From: Thozetella sp. PMI_491
Lineage: Eukaryota; Ascomycota; Sordariomycetes; Chaetosphaeriales; Chaetosphaeriaceae
Assembly: GCA_021432635.1 (NCBI GenBank)
Contig: MU270033.1
Coordinates: 483,272-547,271 of the forward strand
Length of the DNA: 64,000 nt
Direction of reading: 5' to 3'
The first letter of the stretch is position 1; each line of letters starts with the position of its first letter. The position numbers were made by a program, and so were the translations under genes. Under the pieces are notes generated by a model. That model was not told where the DNA came from. It worked only from the letters and a program-made list of their open reading frames with translations, and did no database searches. Positions 19,684 to 30,869 of this stretch are shown here, piece after piece.

Positions 19684-21664
19684 ATGTCCGGTTGGCAGGA
19701 AATCGCCGCGGCGCACCGGGAGCGGCAGCACAATGCTATCCCTACAGACTGGCTCCTGACAGCCGATGCGCTCCAGAAGCTCAGCGGTGCTGGTACCGAA
19801 GATGCCGGAAAGCTGATCAAGCTGCAAGCTGCCCAGAAGGCCGGATTGCTCTCGGAGATCGAACTGGACATCACCGAGAATTACACTGCAAGCCAGCTGT
19901 TGAGCAAGATTGCAGCCCGGGAGCTGAAGTCTGTGGATGTTGTCACGGCCTTTGCCAAGCGCGCCGCTATCGCCCAGCAATTGGTCAGTCGTCTACATGA
20001 GGTTGGATGCCTTGGCGCTAACTGTGCGGTGATCAGACATCTTGCCTCACCGAGATCTTCTTCAATGAAGCGATCGAGCAAGCGAAGTACTTGGATGACT
20101 ACTTGGAGAAGAACGGAAAGACAATTGGTCCTCTACACGGATTGCCCATCAGCCTCAAGGTGAGCAAGGATCTGTTGCTAAGACCGGTGGTATTGCGAAT
20201 CATACTGACTCGAAGATGGATAGGATACGCTTGTCGTTAAGGGACAATATGCCACCGTTGGATATGTAGCCCTTGTGCAGCAGCCGATCCCCGAGCACAA
20301 TTCATCTCTAGTCCAGCTCCTCCTGGACGCAGGAGCGGTCTTTTACTGCAAAACGAATGTGCCGCAGACTATGATGGTAAAGCCCAGAACCAATTCAACC
20401 CGTAGATTGTTGTTTTTTTTGACTCACCAGGAGTGTCTAGACCGCCGACTCAATAAACAATGTTTTCGGGAGGACCCTCAACCCGCATAACACTCTGTTG
20501 ACGCCTGGCGGTTCGTGTGGAGGCGAGGGTGCGTTGCTCGCCTTCCGCGGCTCCCCTCTTGGGATAGGGACCGATGTTGGCGGCTCTCTCCGCATTCCGG
20601 CGAACTGCAACGGGATTTACAGCCTCAAGCCGACCACGGTCCGTCTCCCATTTAGCAAACAGAGCTTCTCCCCGAGCACGAAACCTCGCATTCCCGGTAT
20701 TGTCCCCTGCACGGGGCCAATGGGTCACTCGGTGGAGGATCTGAGCCTCCTCATGAAGATCGCGGTAGGTTCCCGGCCATGGAAGTATGATGCCAACTCG
20801 GCCGATCTGCCGTGGAGGAGCGTCGATTCGTTCGGGAAGGACGGCAAGCTTACCATCGGTGTCTTGCCCGACGCCCCAGAATACCCTCTGCACCCCCCGG
20901 TTCGCCGCACCCTGGACAAAGCAGTGGCGGCTTTGGAGAAAGCTGGGCACAACGTTGTTCGGCTCTCGGTTGATGACTGCCCGGATATTGTGGAGGCTAC
21001 CAAGATCGCCTACGGTTATTTTGGACTTGGAGCCCCTGGCATGAAGAAGCTCGAAGAGATGCTAGGCGAGCCTCTCGTCGCAACCGTGCTTCGGGAGGGC
21101 CACCCTTTCTCAGATGGCAAGTTTGCCGTCCCGCAAGACCTTACCATTCCGGAGCAGATTGCCGCGCTTGCCTTCGTTCGCGACGGCTACATATCGAAGT
21201 GGAAGGAAGTATGGCTCCAGCACGGACTAGATGCCATAATCTCATCCTGTGGCCAACACACGGCCGTGCCGCATGATACGCACGGCATGGTACCTTATAC
21301 TATGATCTGGAACGTCTTGGACGTAGGTTCTCCACCACGCCTTTCTTACTCTACCGTCTGGTCTTCTGTCATCGGAGGATGCTAATGAATCATTCACGCA
21401 GTATCCCGCAGGAGTGATTCCATTCGGTAAAGCGTCGAAGCAAGACGATCCTGACTTCGTCGATAAGAGCCATATTGCCTTCGAACCCAACTGTAAGCCC
21501 CCCTTCACGAGCAACGCTGTGAATTCCACTGACAAAGATGCCAAGACGATCCCGAGGTGCTCGATGGGGCGCCTACCGTCATCCAGGTTATCACGCCTAA
21601 ATTCCGGGATGAGGAGTGTTTGGAGGCCATGAGGGTTATTGACCGAGACATCCGAGCCGTGTAA
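19684..21664 (+). CDS. Amidase-signature family hydrolase (acetamidase/FAAH-like)
   Basis: A 555-residue enzyme that hydrolyses a C-N amide bond. Six exons: 19684-19983, 20037-20159, 20224-20376, 20441-21322, 21402-21492, 21546-21664, in phase throughout. The start is MSGWQEIAAAHRER. The Lys-cisSer-Ser triad is complete: Lys141 in GLPISLKD, Ser217 in TPGGSCGGEGA, and the nucleophile Ser241 in GTDVGGSLRIP. The 24-residue gap between the two serines equals that of mammalian FAAH. The residue after the cis-serine is Cys rather than the usual Ser (GGSC for GGSS). C-terminal family landmarks (IWNVLDYPAGVIPFG, PTVIQVITPKF) are present. No signal peptide, so probably cytosolic. It sits 1.2 kb from the RiPP precursor; participation in that pathway is possible but unsupported. 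Confidence 0.87.
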
Positions 21665-22586
21665 ACGAGTGTCTGAGACTTGTAGAGCGCGGCTGAGGCA
21701 AACGACTCGGGAGCCTAAGCCGTCTGATCTGCAATTGCAGTAAATAGCCAATTTTTGCAATGAGAAGATCGTCGAATCGGACCATTTGGCCTCGGAGGTC
21801 CTTCGGAAATTTCCCAATGTTCTGGCGCCGCTGCCGTGATGTTTACCTCGTTGCCCGGGACGCTGGAATCGGGCGGGGCCCCCCCGCGGGCATAGCGGAC
21901 ACTTGCTTCGAGAAGCTTGGCTGGACGACGATTAAACTCCAGGGGGGGTTTTCCAGCTTCGCCATCTGTCGCCTGAGACTCCAGGTCGGTAATGAATTCG
22001 GGCCCGGAAGGACTCGTCGCACTGGAATTGTGTCAGAAAATTTCGGGTGCCACTGGTTGGACATTCGATTTAGGACTAAGCGTCGCCGAATCGGGCAGAC
22101 GAACGTGGGCGATGTAGACCTGCCCCGGATTTGGTCTGTCGGTACATCAGACAGGGGCTGTCCTTGACCCTGCATCGAACCTGGAGTGTCGTAGGCGAGC
22201 ACATCATCCACCCGCATTCACCTGCACCTGTCCAGTTGGAGAGGCACCGTGATTCAGCCTATGCCTCTTTGGTCGCGCTTTGGTCTGGGCACCAATCATG
22301 GCACGCACCACCCGGGATTTGCTACTCCGGTTCAATTCTGCTCAACACTTACACTGACGGCGATCAAACCTGCGCTCCTGATGAACGCCGTCCGAACCAG
22401 AATGCACGACAGCGCCCCACAGCCGCAGGGCAAGATCGAATCTAGTTTTCATCCCCCCCGGGCCCTACCTTCGAAGATGCATCCTAGTTGAGATCCATTC
22501 CTCCCCGCTGCAGGCAAGGAACTGCGCCCTAACAGCACACTACACCATATCGCTCTCTTCCGCTGCAGCACTGGGTGCGCAGAAAG
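21665..22586. other. Intergenic, no supported gene
   Basis: About 920 bp. Several 60-190-codon frames overlap on both strands, none with a family pattern; the longest minus frame (21242-21817) runs into the amidase and is a shadow. Confidence 0.4.
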
Positions 22587-23534
22587 ATGGCGGCCACGGA
22601 CGATGACGACGGAGTAATAGACACGACTAAGACGTACATCCTCATGACCCGCTTCACGGGACCCAGCATGGTGCTCGCCGTCTCCGACAGTGGCGACAAG
22701 GACGGCCCTTCGCTCACCATGATGAAGGCCTCAGATGCCCGCGACAAGGGGCAGTGGTTCCTGACGCGTGTCAACGGGGACCAGCCCGGGATTTTTTATC
22801 GCATGCACGTGGCATCCATGGGATTGCCCCAGTCCATGGACGTGATCAACGAGGGCGGCGCCGTCAACAGCAGCCGCTTGACGATGGCGGCCTCCGGGAG
22901 CAACTCTGGCCAGGCGTGGCGGTTTGACCGATGGTCGGACAAGGACAGCGATGGCTACCGCCTTAGCAACAAGATGTCGGGCCTGGACGTCCACCTGGAC
23001 ATTCTCGCGGGCAGCAAAGACCCCTATCTCTCCGGCGGCGACTCCTTGGGCCAGCATTGGGTCATGACGTCGGCCGCCACACGCCGGCTGCAGACCGATG
23101 ACTCCCAAGACATTCGCTCTTCAGCCTCGGGAAGCCAGCCGCTCCTCTCGCGGGATGGCGCTATCGCTCTTGGGGTTGTCGGCGGCCTGGGCCTCAGCCT
23201 CCTCTTGCTTAGTGGGGTTTACTGGTTGGGCCGGTACCGATCCAGGAGGAAAAGGACAAGGGCCGCTCCGGCGGAGCTGAGTGGCGAAGGCGCTGAGAAG
23301 AAGGTTAGCTTCGAAAGTTTCCACAGTGACCCAAAACTCGGATTGCACCCGCTTCAGACGGTAACATCGGAACCTGGCCCCGATGTTGACTCCGTTTCCC
23401 CTGCGTCGACATACTCGCAGGCAAGCTTGGTCCCAGCCAGGTTGAGTACGGGTCCATTCACCAAAGCGCCGAAAGATGGATCCCCAGTACTGGGCTCCAT
23501 CCCCGTGGCGGAGCTTCCAGACCAAAGATACTAG
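22587..23534 (+). CDS. Membrane protein with ricin-B-like lectin domain
   Basis: A single-exon protein of 315 residues. Residues about 12-160 form a ricin-B-type beta-trefoil, shown by three QxW-type motifs, GQWFL, GQAWRF and GQHWVM, about 50-70 residues apart. A polar linker with SQPLLSRDG leads to one transmembrane helix (GAIALGVVGGLGLSLLLLSG), then a basic stop-transfer segment (RYRSRRKRTR) and an 85-residue Ser/Pro-rich cytoplasmic tail. No N-terminal signal peptide is seen; the helix may act as a signal anchor. Trefoil lectins bind sugars, so a carbohydrate sensor or cell-surface adhesin is plausible. It lies next to the glycosidase cluster, but no functional link is visible. Confidence 0.75.
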   Translation: MAATDDDDGVIDTTKTYILMTRFTGPSMVLAVSDSGDKDGPSLTMMKASDARDKGQWFLTRVNGDQPGIFYRMHVASMGLPQSMDVINEGGAVNSSRLTMAASGSNSGQAWRFDRWSDKDSDGYRLSNKMSGLDVHLDILAGSKDPYLSGGDSLGQHWVMTSAATRRLQTDDSQDIRSSASGSQPLLSRDGAIALGVVGGLGLSLLLLSGVYWLGRYRSRRKRTRAAPAELSGEGAEKKVSFESFHSDPKLGLHPLQTVTSEPGPDVDSVSPASTYSQASLVPARLSTGPFTKAPKDGSPVLGSIPVAELPDQRY

Positions 23535-24235
23535 CCCTTTGGAGCGCAATGCATTCGGGCTGGTACGAAAAAAAAGTAAGCAATTGTCTCTTTACTGTGA
23601 TGGGCTTGTTATCGAGCTACCATTGCATGCACAAGGACCATGCTAACTCAATACAGAAGAACCATAGCATTTTCTAAGGTGTAAATATTTGATTCATTGG
23701 TCTGAAGGATCACTTTGCTGCTCGAACCGAGTAGTCGGTGGCCGGCAAGGAATGTCTATAACAGGGAGTGGAGCGGCATATTCTGGAGTTGGACGGAGTT
23801 GGGGAGCTCACCTAATAACCGATTGGTGCTATAACCAAAGTATACCATGGAAAGGAAAAGTATTGGATTGTGGGGGATTATGGTAAGGGGTGGGGAATCG
23901 GACAGATTTGGTCCAACTGCTGTAACCGCTGCGCGACCAGCTTCTGCCTGCCTGGCCCTGGTACATACATACATCATACGCTATCGTCAGGCGTCTATAT
24001 GTGCGGGTTTCTATAGTGTCAACCACTGCCACAGGGCTCTTTTTTAATACGTCGACTATAGTTTACTCGTACTCTTGTGTGGTGCTCCAGTGCCCCCCCA
24101 CAGAATATCTATGTGCCGTTGGCGAGTGAGCGACCTACAGTACGATAAAACACACTCAAGTAATCACATATACAAGAAGGAGAAACCTAGTCTGTAACTT
24201 AGGGGTTACAATCTTCAAATAGCATTGCTATCTAC
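23535..24235. other. Intergenic, no supported gene
   Basis: Seven hundred bases between the converging 3' ends of the lectin and rhamnosidase genes. No coding pattern. Confidence 0.4.
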
Positions 24236-27034
24236 CTACGGATTGGCGGGAGTTTGTGGCTTGAACTCTGTGTACAAAGCCTTTGGCGGCCAGTTTCCTT
24301 TGTCAACATACGGGCATTGGAGATGGTACTCGCCGGATCCGTAAACCTTCGATGTCTCTTCACCGGGCAGTTGAACAGTCGCACGCGAGTTTGGAGGAAC
24401 GGTGAAATCTAAAGTGAAAGTCGATCCGTCAACCCGCCAGCTGGATTTCACAAGCCCGTATGGACTCAGAAACTTGGCGTTGGCGCTGTTGATGTCACCA
24501 CCAGGTGCAGGCCGCACGGCGAACTCCTTCCAACCCTCCGTCAGCAGCGAGATGCCACCGACATTGGCATGGATCCACTCTGCCACAGATCCTAGCGCAT
24601 AGTGGTTAAAGCTGGTCATCTGGCCGGGGTTGATGCTCCCATCTGGCAGCATGCTGTCCCAACGCTCCCAGGTGGTGCTTGCCCCCATGCTGACCTGGTA
24701 GAGCCAGGACGGGCACTCTTTCTCCAGTAGCATGGCGTATGCAATGTTGAGGTTGCCGGTGCTAGAGAGTGCCTCGAGGATCTGTGGCGTGCCCGCGAAG
24801 CCGGTTGAGACGCGGAACTTGGCGTAGCGGACGAGCTTGACGAGGCGCGCGGCGGCTTTCTGCCGAGCGGAGGAATTGTCTCCTTGTAGCAACGAGAAGT
24901 TGAGGGCTAGGGCCAGAGATGTCTGCGAGTCTCCCACGACCAGCCCCGCCTTCGTGACGTACTTGTCCTGAAACGCGCTCTTCAGCCTGGCATGATCCGC
25001 TGAATACTTCTTAGCTTGGTCGGGGAGCTCGAGTATCTCAGCTACGCGTGCCACAATTCCCGTAACATAGACCAAATATTCATCAGCCACCAACGTGCCG
25101 TCTGTCCTTGCGAGCCCTGGCTCCTGTGGGGGAGCATTGGGGTCCAACCAGTCGGCCAGCTGCCATAGCCCCTCATCCCAGAGATCTTCCTCTCCACGGA
25201 GCACCGCCTTATCCAGATGGTCCCGCATACCCTGGAAGCTCTCGCGCAGAAGCTCCACGTCTCCAAACCAACGGTACAGAACCCATGGTAGCAGCACCAC
25301 GACGTCGTCCCAGACGGCTTGCGGATGGACCCCCCATTCCTTGCCGTCAGAGAGCACATTAGGTACCACGAACGGCACCACGCCGCCGCACGCGGCCTGG
25401 TCGGCAATGACATCCTTCATCCAGTTGCCGAGCATACCAGCGCACTCAAACAGGAAGGATGCAGTTGGCGAGAAGACCTGAATATCGCCCGTCCAGCCTA
25501 ACCTTTCATCGCGCTGCGGGCAATCCGTGGGGATGGAGAGGAAGTTTCCGCGTGTACTGCGGACGACATTGTGGTGTAGAGTGTTGACAGCGTCGTTGGA
25601 GCATTCGAAATGCCCCGTACGCTTCATATCGGTGTGAATAAACAGGGCAGTAATGGAATCCAGAGTAAGAGGGTCAGTCTCGTCCGTCGGATTCCAGCCC
25701 TCTAGCTCAATGTACTGGAAACCATGAAACGTGAAACGAGGAGACCAGTCTTTCAGCTCTCCCTCTTCACTAAAGATGATCACGTCAGTAGCCTTTGCGG
25801 CACGAAGAGGCCGAATGCTAAGCTCCCCATCTTCCAAGACTTCCGCGTGGCGAATCTGGAGCCGGTGTCCTTTGGGCCGTCGCAGATGGTTGATACGAAT
25901 TCTGCCGACCAGATTCTGGCCGAAGTCGACTAGTGTCTTTCCGGAAGGGCTCTGGAGGATTCTGACCGGTCGGATTTCCTCGGTGACTCTCACTGGCGGA
26001 GCGACTGACGGTTGGAGTGGCGCGGTAGGGAACGGCAGGATATCCGAAGATGTGGCCCAGGGCGCCTGGGGGCTTGAGCTTGTGATATCTTTATGCCAGT
26101 CTTTCTCTTCTTGTCCCAAATCGTAGGTCTCTCCGTCGTAGATCCCGCTCGCTTGGATGGGAGATTCTCGGTAGCTCCAGGTGTCGTCCGTGACAAGACG
26201 GAATGGTTCGCTGCCTGGGGTATCCGGCAAGATCTCAAGCTGTGCAATGGCTCCGATGCGGTCTCCCCAGATGCAGCGTCGTCCCTCCCGCCATACCAGC
26301 CTGCCAGCATACCAACCCTCTGCAATCTCAATAGCGATTACATTGTTCCCGTCATCTTTGAGTAGACTGCCGACGTCGTAAACCTGGTATTGCAGTCGAC
26401 TGTCGTAGCTTGTCCAGCCCGGTGTCATCTGCTCGTCTCCGACTCGCTGACCGTTGATGTATGCTTCATAAAGACCGAGAGCCGTGATATATAGTCGAGC
26501 TCTCTTCTGTGCCCCGGACTCGCTAGGTACGGAGAAAGCTTTGCGAAGTCGAACGGGTCGGATACCACCGGTCTCTCGCTCGTGTGCCAGCCTCGCTTCG
26601 TCGCTATGGGGGCCGATGCACTTTGCTTGCCAGTCCCCTTGGTCCAGCAGTCCGGCTTCGACAGAATACCATTCTGACCATTTGGTTTCGACCTGGGTTC
26701 CCCCAGTGTTGGACTCCGTACCCGGTTCTACTTCTAAGTCTTGTTGGGTCAAGCCAACTGCTTTCACACGGACTTTGGCGGCCTCTCGAGACGACAGTTT
26801 CGCATCTGGCCATGGATTCAGAATCGAGCTGTTGCTGGAGGCGCTGAACATTCGAGGCTCGGTGGAGATTGACGGGCGATGGACTTCGACGTCATACGAT
26901 GTCTGGGCCCAGTTGCGGGGGGTTTCCCCCTTTGACGACTGGAAGCGCCATGACAGACGCGGGGCGGCAACGGAGACCCCCAAACCGGTTGGGTGGTGCT
27001 CAAAGCGCAGATCGACAATTTCAAAGTTCGACAT
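24236..27034 (-). CDS. Alpha-L-rhamnosidase, GH78
   Basis: A 932-residue glycoside hydrolase that removes terminal alpha-L-rhamnose from plant glycosides or pectic side chains by an inverting mechanism. Single exon from ATG 27034. Domain order follows the GH78 plan: an N-terminal beta-sandwich (opening VDLRFEHHPTGLGVSVAAPRL), the N-domain (GLYEAYINGQRVGDEQMTPGW), a third sandwich, then the six-hairpin catalytic domain with the signature TDCPQRDERLGWTGD, whose acidic residues are catalytic in the family, and WTGDIQVFSPTASFLF, WDDVVVLLPW, MTSFNHYALGSVAEW. It ends with a short C-terminal sandwich. No signal peptide is visible, suggesting an intracellular enzyme acting on imported oligosaccharides or aglycone glycosides. 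It is divergent from a sugar permease (27902), which fits co-regulation. Confidence 0.93.
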   Translation of the reverse strand: MSNFEIVDLRFEHHPTGLGVSVAAPRLSWRFQSSKGETPRNWAQTSYDVEVHRPSISTEPRMFSASSNSSILNPWPDAKLSSREAAKVRVKAVGLTQQDLEVEPGTESNTGGTQVETKWSEWYSVEAGLLDQGDWQAKCIGPHSDEARLAHERETGGIRPVRLRKAFSVPSESGAQKRARLYITALGLYEAYINGQRVGDEQMTPGWTSYDSRLQYQVYDVGSLLKDDGNNVIAIEIAEGWYAGRLVWREGRRCIWGDRIGAIAQLEILPDTPGSEPFRLVTDDTWSYRESPIQASGIYDGETYDLGQEEKDWHKDITSSSPQAPWATSSDILPFPTAPLQPSVAPPVRVTEEIRPVRILQSPSGKTLVDFGQNLVGRIRINHLRRPKGHRLQIRHAEVLEDGELSIRPLRAAKATDVIIFSEEGELKDWSPRFTFHGFQYIELEGWNPTDETDPLTLDSITALFIHTDMKRTGHFECSNDAVNTLHHNVVRSTRGNFLSIPTDCPQRDERLGWTGDIQVFSPTASFLFECAGMLGNWMKDVIADQAACGGVVPFVVPNVLSDGKEWGVHPQAVWDDVVVLLPWVLYRWFGDVELLRESFQGMRDHLDKAVLRGEEDLWDEGLWQLADWLDPNAPPQEPGLARTDGTLVADEYLVYVTGIVARVAEILELPDQAKKYSADHARLKSAFQDKYVTKAGLVVGDSQTSLALALNFSLLQGDNSSARQKAAARLVKLVRYAKFRVSTGFAGTPQILEALSSTGNLNIAYAMLLEKECPSWLYQVSMGASTTWERWDSMLPDGSINPGQMTSFNHYALGSVAEWIHANVGGISLLTEGWKEFAVRPAPGGDINSANAKFLSPYGLVKSSWRVDGSTFTLDFTVPPNSRATVQLPGEETSKVYGSGEYHLQCPYVDKGNWPPKALYTEFKPQTPANP

Positions 27035-27901
27035 CTTTCACAGGGCTCGGTTGCAGGGCCTAGAGTCCCTTGGTCGAGTGAATTGCGAAACAACGCGCTT
27101 GCGTGTCTGGATATTATCCTGCTCGCTTGCTCGGGCTGATGTACCCCGAAGTCGACCCCATGATGGTCAGGCCGATCCAGGCGGCACCCGAGAGGGGAAC
27201 ACAGCGCGCCTGAGCGACTAGGCCGCATTGCAGCTAGAGAGTCACGAGTGGCCTTATTCCCGCTGAGATGATGCGGGGCCACTTAGGTATTCTATAGCGC
27301 TGGCCGCTTAGTCCCAGGTTGGAGATCGGCACCATTTATCCGGCGGATGCCAAGATGAAAGTGCTTACACTTCCCTTTACTGAACTGCTGCCTCTTCAGG
27401 GCAGGTCGAGGCGCGACCTTGGCCGACATTGACCGTAGGCAAAAGTACCCCGGACCCAGACTACTCACTGCACCCCGCACCCAACACCCCGGATCCTAGG
27501 CCTTACAAGGTGGAGTTCACGGCCTGACTGCGCCGGATGGGCGCACCAGCATTATCACTTCAGGCGTCGCTCCCCAAAATGTAGGCTTACCTGAAGCTGT
27601 GTTAGGTTAGCCAGGACGAGTGCGACTAAGGTTGCCAGTCCTGGCCATGACTAGGCAAGAGCGATGGGGCTAGGATCATCCGATTCCTTGGAAGGCCTTG
27701 GGCCACAGCAACCTTGGAGATGTCGCTTCGGAGAGAAAAATTGCCTTCCCCTGTTGACGGCGCTATCACACTTCCCTGCATTCTCGCTTCTAAAGCCTCC
27801 ATATTTAACCAGGACATCGGGCCTGCATCACCGCTAGGTTTCAACGCCCAACATTGGCACCCACAGCCACTCTAGCCTGCGAAAGTCAACAACCGGAAGC
27901 G
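27035..27901. promoter_or_regulatory. Divergent promoter of rhamnosidase and sugar permease
   Basis: The 867-bp region between two start codons. It holds three matches to the carbon-repressor consensus SYGGRG on the minus strand, at 27448-27453, 27473-27478 and 27487-27492, all within 45 bp. Clustered sites are the form usually needed for CreA repression. This is a sequence match, not proof of binding. Confidence 0.5.
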
Positions 27902-29613
27902 ATGGCCGAAGTAACACACGCAGAGAAGCCAGAAAAATGGTTCTCTGCCTCGGATGCCCGACAGGCCGCCCAGCAGGAGCGAGAGATGGGCGTCTGGGAG
28001 GCTATCAAGGCAAACAAGCGCGCCGTCGGATGGTCCGTCGCCATCAGCATGGCGATCGTCATGGAAGGCTACGACACCAGCCTGGTTCCCTCTTTCTTCG
28101 GCTACCCGGCCTTCGTCAAGAATTATGGAAACTACTATCCGGAGCTCGATCAATATCAGATGACAGGCGCCTGGCAAGCTGGCCTCACGAACTCGCCCAC
28201 CGTCGGCGTCATCATGGGAGGCTTTCTCAACGGCTGGGCATCTGCTAGATTCGGATACAAGAGAACCATGCTGGTCTCCTTGTTTATGCTGAATGCCTTC
28301 ATCTTCGTCCCGTTCTTCTCTCGCTCGCCTACCGTCTTATCTGTCGGAGAGATTCTCTGTCAGTTGCCCCCCTCGCCACCTGGGCTTATCTTTGCCGCAT
28401 TTGAACTAATTTTCTCTCTCGCAGGCGGTATTCCATGGGGTGTGTTTGCGACAACAGGACCGGCGTATGCCTCGGAGTGTTGTCCGCTGGCCCTTCGCGG
28501 CTATCTTACTGTGTTTGCCAACTTGTGCTGGGCGATCGGCCAGCTCATCGCCAATGGTGTGCTGAGAGGCCTAGTAAATAGAGATGACGAGTGGGCCTAT
28601 CGCATACCTTTTGCCATTCAATGGATATGGCCGCTTCCGCTCTTCCTCATCATCCTCTTCGCCCCAGAGTCTCCGTGGTGGCTCCTTAAGCAAGACAGGG
28701 CGACTGACGCGGAAAAGAGCCTGCGTCGTCTGTCTGACAAGACCGACGAGGAAATCAGGGGCACCATGTCGCAGATGATGCACACCATCCGCCTCGAGCA
28801 GGAGATGGAGTCTGGCACGAGCTTCTGGGACTGCTTCAAGGGGGTCGACCTGCGACGAACCGAGATTTGCTGCATGACATTCTCTGGGCAGATGCTTTCG
28901 GGTGCGCAGTTCGCATACGGGCCGTCGTACTTCTTCCTCCAGGCCGGCATGAGCACTGATGATGCCTACATGGTCGGCGTGGGCAGCACGGCTTTGGCAT
29001 TTGTCGGGACAATTCTCTCGTGGTTCCTCTTGACCTACTTTGGACGGAGAACTATCTATCTCTCGGGGATCGCCGCCCTTGCCACAACGCTCCTCCTCAT
29101 CGGCATCATCTCAGCATCCACCAACAGCGAAGCTGGTATCTGGGCACAGGCCAGCTTGTGTCTCATTTGGCAACTCTTTTACTCGCTCACGGTCGGACCA
29201 ATTGGCTACGCCATCATCTCCGAGACATCTGCAATCCGCCTGCGCGCAAAGTCAGTGGTGCTCTCACGAAATACCTACAATGTTGTTTCCGTGATATCGG
29301 CCGTGCTGGAGCCGTATATGATGAACCCCACGGAATGGAACTGGAAAGGAAAGACAGCTTTCTTCTGGAGCGGCTCGGCGCTGCTGATGACTGTCTGGAC
29401 TTATTTCCGCTTGCCGGAGTGCAGAGTGAGTGATTGCTTATTGTTTCTTGGCAGAGTGCCTAGCTAACATTGAGACTCCAGGGTCGGACATACGCGGAAC
29501 TGGACCTACTCTTCGCGCGGAAGGTTTCGGCGAGAAAGTTCTCATCTACTCATGTCGATGCCTTCGAGGATACTGAAAACGTTCAAGATGTGGTGACGGC
29601 AGAAAAGCTATGA
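27902..29613 (+). CDS. MFS sugar permease (maltose/alpha-glucoside type)
   Basis: A twelve-helix sugar:proton symporter of the major facilitator family, 529 residues. Exons 27902-28358, 28425-29425, 29482-29613. The start is MAEVTHAEK, the first ATG in frame. The protein has the cytosolic N-tail typical of the Mal/Hxt group, helix 1 with AIVMEGYDTSLVPSFFGYP, loop 2-3 GWASARFGYKRTM (the GxxxDxxGRR-like signature), the mid-loop motif PESPWWLLK, and the conserved helix 7-10 segments SGQMLSGAQFAYGPSYFFLQAG and YFGRRTIYLSG. A C-terminal GRTYAELDLLF ends the family domain. Being divergent from a GH78 rhamnosidase and upstream of a GH31 gene, it probably imports the same oligosaccharide or a product. 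Actual substrate unknown. Confidence 0.9.
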
Positions 29614-30869
29614 TTGACCCAATGCGGGTAGTCCTTAGGAACCATGACTTAGGCTCTGCATAGCCTCTCTTGCGCGAGTCATGGCCCTATTCGACGTACA
29701 GAATAAAACATATAGTCCGAGTTTCGTGGTGGGGTATTCCTAGCCAATATTAACAACGTCCCAGCCGGAAAAGTTTGCGAAAGTCATCGCAGTTTTGCAG
29801 TTTCTTGTACTTAGTGACCTCCCACGCCCCATCTCCTACATGCTTCTGCCTACGTCCTAGTCTGTCGCTCTGGCAAGACATTATTTCACTTAGAGAGCGT
29901 TCCTCATTCCCGGTTCCAGCGCAGCAGGCGACGAGTTGCTTTTCTCTACACAAGAACGCTCTTAAGGCCTTCCCCAAGGTAGATGATTACTCCTATATTT
30001 GAGCCGGACGTTTAGATGCTTTGACTAAAGCAGTGAAAAGGCTAGGCACACCACTGTATAGTGGAGTTAAAGGCCACAGAGAAGTTAAATTTCATATGCA
30101 CTTAGACACCTGAGTCTGTTGGAACGGGTCGTGATGAGCAGATTCCCAGTGACCTCCTGACTGTGATACCGCTCAGCACCCAACCATTTGGTTCAAGAGA
30201 TCTGCGAATAGATACTTCTGGAATTAAAGGGCGAGAAGGGGTTCTAGTCCACCTAATTACACTGCCAATCAAGCTACGGCCATCTTCCGACGCTTAGTGT
30301 CTCTATATTTACTAGACAATCCTCCTCCGCGCCGATCGGGAATCGATGACCCGAGGAGCTGGGTCCCCCGCACAGGCGACTAAAATTTCCGCAACGAGAC
30401 GCAGATCATGACCCCAACCCAGATTCTCGCTTGTTTTGGGGAAACATTGGCGCCAGATAGACCCAGATTTCTGGAACTAGCTAGGGTCTTGATCGAAGGA
30501 AATGGCATGTGGAAGCTCCCCGAGTCTCGCGCCCGATGACCGGAACGACGGCAGAGCTAGTATCTTGGTCCAGCCAGCGCCTTGGAGCTTACGAAAAGGT
30601 AAGACCCATTCGACTAGGATCCGCGTAGCTTAGCTCTGCGGGCCAATCGTCTTCCTTCCGTCTGTCCTCTCTTATTTCGACCCCAAATCCAACCAGCTTC
30701 CAACTTAATTCCCGGCAACATACCCCCCAGGCCCCAACTCTGTGGTGTTGCAGGCTACGTCTCTTTTTACCAAATTGGTAGATTTACCAATACTTTTCTG
30801 TCTTTGCGAGCTCTCCTATCTTCCCGCTCCCCAAGCCACCCGGCGCCACCTCCTAGCTACTCCTTCGAA
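29614..30869. other. Intergenic upstream of the GH31 gene
   Basis: About 1.25 kb. A minus frame (29750-29977) has no content. Close to the GH31 start, 30768-30780 is a 13-bp palindrome TACCAA-A-TTGGTA followed by a second partial copy; it may be an operator. Confidence 0.4.

Noticed and set aside
19684-21664. Amidase as a frameshifted pseudogene
   Set aside because: The breaks fall at GT...AG junctions that keep phase; the six-exon model has no internal stop.
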